From assembly GCA_904501865.1 (NCBI GenBank), contig CAJGCF010000062.1, positions 1 through 8,468 on the forward strand: a stretch of DNA of 8,468 nucleotides, written 5' to 3'. Each line of letters begins with the position of its first letter. Position 1 is the stretch's first letter. The notes under the pieces are model-generated. The model was not told the DNA's origin. It saw nothing but the letters and a program-made list of their open reading frames with translations, and ran no database searches. Below, piece after piece: positions 6,279-8,468 of this stretch. The stretch comes from an uncultured Clostridia bacterium (GTDB taxonomy: Bacteria > Bacillota > Clostridia > Oscillospirales > CAG-272). The position numbers and the translations under genes were made by a program.

Positions 6279-6429
6279 GGGGAGAGGGTGCCTTTTTGGG
6301 AAAAAGGGACCCTCTCCCCTAGCTTTCGGTTTTCCGAAAGCGTAGCGAAGTTTTGCTTGCAAAACTCGCCGCACTAGCGGAGCCAAAGGCGGAGTCTGTG
6401 ATTCACCCTCACCCTTCAAAAACTTTCAA
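6279..6429. repeat. Inverted hairpin element downstream of tpiA
   Basis: Starting 23 bases after the tpiA stop, a 19-bp hairpin with one mismatch (6279-6297 with 6301-6319, loop GGG) has a GGGGAGAGGGT base and T5/A5 inner tracts. Then come GCTTTCGG/CCGAAAGC (6322-6341), AGTTTTGC/GCAAAACT (6349-6366), CCGC/GCGG (6369-6380) and GCC/GGC (6382-6390). The far end, CCTTCAAAAACTTTCAA (6413-6429), is the reverse complement of the TTGAAAGTTTTT start of the element before tpiA. The first hairpin may also end the tpiA transcript. No gene is visible here. Confidence 0.6.
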
Positions 6430-6473
6430 TAAAATGGTCAGAAGGGTGTTTCATTCTTATTTTTATTTTGCTA

Positions 6474-6502
6474 TTTACAAATCTCGAAAAGTGTGATATA
6501 AT
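6474..6502 (+). promoter_or_regulatory. Promoter of the structured RNA/SLOG unit
   Basis: TTTACA (6474-6479) and a perfect TATAAT (6497-6502) are 17 bases apart, with TGTGA just before the -10. The predicted start, about 6509, coincides with the first G of the closing stem of the downstream RNA. Confidence 0.85.
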
Positions 6503-6508
6503 GATTTT

Positions 6509-6720
6509 GCGACACGAACGGAAAAATTTTTTCGTTCAAAATTTAATAGTGAATAAATAGGCTTTGCTTAGGCAAGCATACGTTTTTACTTTGGTAAAAA
6601 CGTATGCTCGTTTCCGTATGCTTGCCTAATCAGCCGGTTTATTCACAGGAACGAAACTGTTCGTGTCGCAACAACAGGAGCTGCGTTTTTCGGTGCGTAG
6701 CTTCGGTTGCGCACCTTTTT
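6509..6720 (+). ncRNA. Highly structured RNA, unrecognised family
   Basis: A rod-like RNA of about 212 nt with its own promoter and terminator. The closing stem P1 is perfect over 13 bp in DNA (6507-6519 with 6659-6671). P2 is TTTCGTTC/GAACGAAA (6530-6537, 6649-6656). P3 is GTGAATAAA/TTTATTCAC (6549-6557, 6638-6646), then GGCT/AGCC (6560-6563, 6632-6635). P4 is 15 bp and perfect (6568-6582, 6615-6629), and P5 is TTTTTAC/GTAAAAA (6583-6589, 6594-6600). CGTATGCT occurs twice (6601-6608, 6615-6622), so the P4 left strand can instead extend P5 into a perfect 15-bp hairpin (6575-6589 with 6594-6608). The unpaired bases between P1, P2 and P3 lie almost all on the 5' side. It has no substantial reading frame. 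It ends in a terminator 16 bases before the SLOG start codon, so it may be a leader, a stand-alone small RNA, or both. I checked it against the riboswitch and ribozyme cores I know and found no match. Confidence 0.75.
6692..6720 (+). terminator. Intrinsic terminator with UUCG loop before SLOG gene
   Basis: GGTGCGTAGC (6692-6701) pairs with GTTGCGCACC (6706-6715) through 10 pairs including G.T wobbles, capped by TTCG and followed by TTTTTATTTT. An upstream segment, AGCTGCG (6679-6685), can instead pair with CGTAGCT (6696-6702), which would disrupt the terminator. This is the arrangement expected of a terminator/antiterminator switch in front of a regulated gene. Confidence 0.85.
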
Positions 6721-6736
6721 ATTTTGGAGGACAATT

Positions 6737-7066
6737 ATGAAATTACTTATCGCGGGCTCAAGGAGTATCAAGGAATTTGTCCTGTCGCCGTATATTCCGT
6801 CGGGGGTGGATACTATAATCTCGGGCGGTGCGGGAGGCATTGACACCATTGCCGAGCAATATGCCGATGCTCACAGGATATCAAAATACATAGTCAAGCC
6901 GAACTATCAATTATATAAAAGGGGTGCGCCTTTAGTCAGAAACAAGCAGATGGTGGATATGGCAGACGCCGTGCTCGTCATCTGGGACGGCAAGTCGAGG
7001 GGAGCTCTATCAACAATCAACTATTCAAAGGAAAAAGGTAAGGAAATACAAGTCATAATTCCATAA
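6737..7066 (+). CDS. SLOG-superfamily (YspA/YpsA-related) protein
   Basis: A 109-residue cytosolic protein that looks like a single Rossmann-like SLOG domain of the YspA/cpYpsA-related type. Features are a first strand with MKLLIAGSRS (GSR at 7-9), the glycine-rich SGGAGGID (29-36), RNKQMVDMADAVLVIW (68-83) and DGKSRGALSTI (84-94). The SLOG fold, shared with DprA and YpsA, is thought to bind nucleotide-derived ligands. The exact function of this small family is not established, and no catalytic activity can be assigned. The ATG at 6737 is chosen because GGAGG lies 6 bases upstream; an in-frame ATG at 6707 sits inside the terminator hairpin. It is the only gene behind the structured RNA and is followed at once by its own terminator. 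Its expression probably depends on read-through of the terminator at 6692-6720. Confidence 0.87.
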   Translation: MKLLIAGSRSIKEFVLSPYIPSGVDTIISGGAGGIDTIAEQYADAHRISKYIVKPNYQLYKRGAPLVRNKQMVDMADAVLVIWDGKSRGALSTINYSKEKGKEIQVIIP

Positions 7067-7096
7067 ACGTCAAGTTTTTTCTTGGCGTTTTTCTTT
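7065..7096 (+). terminator. Intrinsic terminator of the SLOG gene
   Basis: AAACGTCAAG (7065-7074) and CTTGGCGTTT (7081-7090) pair with one G.T wobble around a T6 loop and run into TTTTTCTTTG. The stem begins within the stop codon. Confidence 0.85.
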
Positions 7097-7123
7097 GTTC
7101 TATAAGGACTTTGCTTGAATGCA

Positions 7124-7136
7124 TACCAAAAAGGTA
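7124..7136. promoter_or_regulatory. Possible second Rrf2 site upstream of -35
   Basis: TACC-N5-GGTA occurs here with an AAAAA spacer, matching the core of the operator at 7197-7221, and lies 79 bp from it centre to centre. The flanking bases are not symmetric, so it would be a weaker site. It is an inference from the shared core. Confidence 0.35.
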
Positions 7137-7166
7137 AAATTTTTTGAAAAAATTTTTAAAAAACTA

Positions 7167-7195
7167 TTGACAAGGTTGTAACTGTGTGATATAAT
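7167..7195 (+). promoter_or_regulatory. Consensus promoter of the rrf2/rubrerythrin operon
   Basis: A perfect TTGACA (7167-7172) and perfect TATAAT (7190-7195) are separated by 17 bases, with TGTGA before the -10. Such a strong core promoter fits control by repression. Confidence 0.92.
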
Positions 7196-7196
7196 C

Positions 7197-7221
7197 AATG
7201 TGTACCAGAGAGGTAGACATT
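7197..7221. promoter_or_regulatory. Inverted-repeat operator, probable Rrf2 binding site
   Basis: AATGTGTACC (7197-7206) and GGTAGACATT (7212-7221) are inverted repeats with one mismatch around AGAGA. The site covers the predicted transcription start just after the -10, where a bound dimer would block transcription. Rrf2 proteins are winged-helix dimers that often repress their own gene, so autoregulation is the likeliest reading. Confidence 0.75.
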
Positions 7222-7246
7222 CGAAAAGGAGAGGGAAAAAGCTAAT

Positions 7247-7699
7247 ATGAGAGTGACACAAGAAGCTGATTACGCCATCCGAATATGTCTTATCCTGGAC
7301 AGTCTTGGAGAGAAGACGGGCGCGGCGGCTATCGCTGATATAGCCTGCATCACTCCCAAGATAGCGCTCAAGGTCCTGCGCAAATTAAGCGCGGCGGGAT
7401 TTGTCAAATCCTACAAGGGAGTGCAGGGAGGCTACGAGCTCGCCCGAGACGGAGAGAAGCTCCGTGTGCTTGAGATAATCGAGCTTATCGACGGTCCCGT
7501 GCGCATCTCAAAGTGCCTTGAATGTGACCACGAGTGCTCACGAAATCCCTGCAAAATGGATTGCAAGATGCATATTGCGTTCGATGCGGTCAATCAAAAA
7601 TTAATCGAAAATCTCGGACTTATAACGGTGAGAATGCTTCACGACAAGAGCGTGAGCGGAGCCGATATAGCCGATATTATAAATAACATTAAAAAATAA
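7247..7699 (+). CDS. Rrf2-family Fe-S transcriptional regulator
   Basis: A 150-residue winged-helix regulator of the Rrf2 (IscR/NsrR/CymR) family, at normal length. The N terminus MRVTQEADYAIRICLIL is typical of the family, and the recognition-helix and wing region reads ITPKIALKVLRKLSAAGFVKS (35-55) then YKGVQGGYELARD (56-68). The sensor segment, residues 90-109, has five cysteines (90, 93, 97, 102, 106) plus His95 and His109, more than the three cysteines and one histidine that ligate the cluster in IscR. An Fe-S cluster responding to oxygen, peroxide, nitric oxide or iron is the likely signal. It is the first gene of an operon with reverse rubrerythrin, 26 bases upstream of it, and has its own operator. 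GAGGG lies 11 bases before the ATG, slightly distant. Confidence 0.93.
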   Translation: MRVTQEADYAIRICLILDSLGEKTGAAAIADIACITPKIALKVLRKLSAAGFVKSYKGVQGGYELARDGEKLRVLEIIELIDGPVRISKCLECDHECSRNPCKMDCKMHIAFDAVNQKLIENLGLITVRMLHDKSVSGADIADIINNIKK

Positions 7700-7725
7700 T
7701 TTATTTACTTAAAAGGAGTCAAGTT

Positions 7726-8319
7726 ATGAAAAAGTTTGTTTGTCCCGTTTGCGGTTACGTTCACGAAGCTGATGAGATGCCCGCTGATTTCAAGTGCCCC
7801 GTTTGTAAGGTTCCCGGTTCTAAGTTCAAGGTAATGGATAACTCTAAGCTTGCCGCTGAGCACGAGTACGGCATCTATGCTAAGACCGTTAAGAACAACC
7901 CCGATATTTCCGATGAGGATAAGCAGTTTATTTTCGAGCAGCTTATGGCTAACTTCACGGGTGAGTGCTCCGAGGTTGGTATGTATCTCTGCATGGCGAG
8001 AATCGCGCACAGAGAAGGCTATCCCGAGATAGGTCTCTATTGGGAGAAAGCAGCTTATGAGGAGGCAGAGCACGCTGCAAAGTTCGCAGAGCTTCTTGGC
8101 GAGGACCTCGAGCCCAATATGAAGGCTACAACAAAGGACAATCTCGCATGGCGTGTTGACTGTGAGTTTGGAGCAACTCAGGGTAAGTTCGACCTCGCCG
8201 CTTGCGCAAAGAAGAACGGACTTGACGCTATCCACGATACAGTTCACGAGATGGCTCGCGACGAAGCAAGACACGGTAAGGCACTTAAGGGTCTCCACGA
8301 CAGATACTTCAAGGGATAA
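7726..8319 (+). CDS. Reverse rubrerythrin (N-terminal rubredoxin domain)
   Basis: A 197-residue cytosolic peroxide/oxygen-reducing protein. The rubredoxin-type iron centre is at the N terminus, with CPVCGY (Cys6, Cys9) and CPVC (Cys24, Cys27). The four-helix ferritin-like diiron domain follows. Probable diiron ligands are Glu80 in FTGECSEVGMY, E113xxH116 in YEEAEHAAKF, Glu147 in WRVDCEFGA and E180xxH183 in ARDEARH. Classical rubrerythrin has the rubredoxin domain at the C terminus, so this is the reversed order known from clostridia, where such proteins act as NADH-linked peroxide and oxygen reductases through electron carriers. AAAAGGAG lies 7 bases upstream. Co-transcription with the Rrf2 gene implies derepression under oxidative stress. 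Confidence 0.95.
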   Translation: MKKFVCPVCGYVHEADEMPADFKCPVCKVPGSKFKVMDNSKLAAEHEYGIYAKTVKNNPDISDEDKQFIFEQLMANFTGECSEVGMYLCMARIAHREGYPEIGLYWEKAAYEEAEHAAKFAELLGEDLEPNMKATTKDNLAWRVDCEFGATQGKFDLAACAKKNGLDAIHDTVHEMARDEARHGKALKGLHDRYFKG

Positions 8320-8335
8320 TAACCATATACTTTAT

Positions 8336-8357
8336 GGGCGGCGCAAAGTCGCCGCCC
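8336..8357 (+). terminator. GC-rich hairpin after reverse rubrerythrin
   Basis: GGGCGGCG (8336-8343) and CGCCGCCC (8350-8357) form a perfect 8-bp stem around CAAAGT, 16 bases after the stop codon. Only CTCTACGG follows, with no T run, so termination efficiency is uncertain; an mRNA 3' stabiliser is possible. Confidence 0.5.
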
Positions 8358-8362
8358 TCTAC

Positions 8363-8408
8363 GGAGAACCCAAGCGGTTTTTGGTGTGGTGCAATTCCAC
8401 CGTTCTCC
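8363..8408 (+). promoter_or_regulatory. Compact three-way-junction fold upstream of the next gene
   Basis: The outer stem GGAGAAC (8363-8369) pairs with GTTCTCC (8402-8408). Inside it sit two hairpins, CCAA/TTGG (8370-8384) and GTGG/CCAC (8386-8400). The fold lies 21 bases before the ribosome site of the next gene. No known riboswitch core is recognised. It may be a leader structure or part of the 3' end of the rubrerythrin transcript. Confidence 0.4.
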
Positions 8409-8438
8409 TCTAAAATCTTGCGCAAAAAGGAGATCGTT

Positions 8439-8468
8439 ATGAACGATAAGATAAAGACCCTGCTTAAC
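8439..8468 (+). CDS. Start of an unidentified gene, truncated by window end
   Basis: ATG at 8439 opens a frame reading MNDKIKTLLN to the window edge without a stop. AAAAAGGAG lies 6 bases upstream, an excellent ribosome site, so this is probably a real gene start. Ten residues are too few to identify a family. Confidence 0.6.
   Translation, partial: MNDKIKTLLN

Noticed and set aside
6507..6671. A transposon-like element with perfect 13-bp terminal inverted repeats
   Set aside because: No target-site duplication flanks the repeats, and the predicted transcription start and terminator fit an RNA gene better. It is not fully excluded without a copy-number search.
6509..6720. Retron or CRISPR-associated RNA
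   Set aside because: No reverse transcriptase, Cas gene or repeat-spacer array lies nearby; the neighbouring gene is a small SLOG protein.
7705..8298. 197-codon open frame on the minus strand
   Set aside because: It lies almost exactly antisense to reverse rubrerythrin, with no promoter, ribosome site or family motif.

Overview
The window looks like chromosomal DNA from an anaerobic Firmicute of class Clostridia, perhaps a gut Oscillospirales-type lineage. The evidence is a reverse rubrerythrin, an Rrf2 regulator, purine-rich Shine-Dalgarno sites, near-consensus sigma-A promoters and frequent ATA isoleucine codons. There is no plasmid, phage or transposase gene. Six of the eight protein genes are recognisable core or stress functions. 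The rest is dense with structured intergenic DNA.

Layout. 1-410 (minus strand): a two-copy 122-bp tandem repeat, a strong terminator, tRNA-Arg(CCG) and its promoter. 491-2211 (minus): a two-gene operon, DJ-1/PfpI protein then CPBP-family membrane protein, closed by a hairpin and driven by a consensus promoter. 2262-3752 (plus): a divergent MATE efflux transporter. 3817-6430 (plus): the glycolytic genes pgk and tpiA, separated and followed by repeat-like inverted elements. 6474-7096 (plus): a promoter, a 212-nt highly structured RNA ending in an intrinsic terminator, and a small SLOG-superfamily gene. 7124-8319 (plus): an Rrf2-type Fe-S regulator gene with its own operator, then a reverse rubrerythrin. 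8336-8468: two folded elements and the start of another gene.

How the parts work together. Pgk and TpiA are consecutive-pathway enzymes of lower glycolysis. The Rrf2 regulator and reverse rubrerythrin form a redox-responsive peroxide/oxygen defence operon, probably autoregulated through an inverted repeat just downstream of the -10. DJ-1 and CPBP are co-transcribed, but their joint role is unclear.

The best candidate for something undescribed is the RNA at 6509-6720. Its predicted transcription start falls on the first bases of a perfect 13-bp closing stem. It contains a duplicated strand that allows two alternative long helices. It ends in a terminator with a competing antiterminator just upstream of the SLOG gene. 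It could be a riboswitch-like leader, a stand-alone small RNA, or both. I do not recognise its family.
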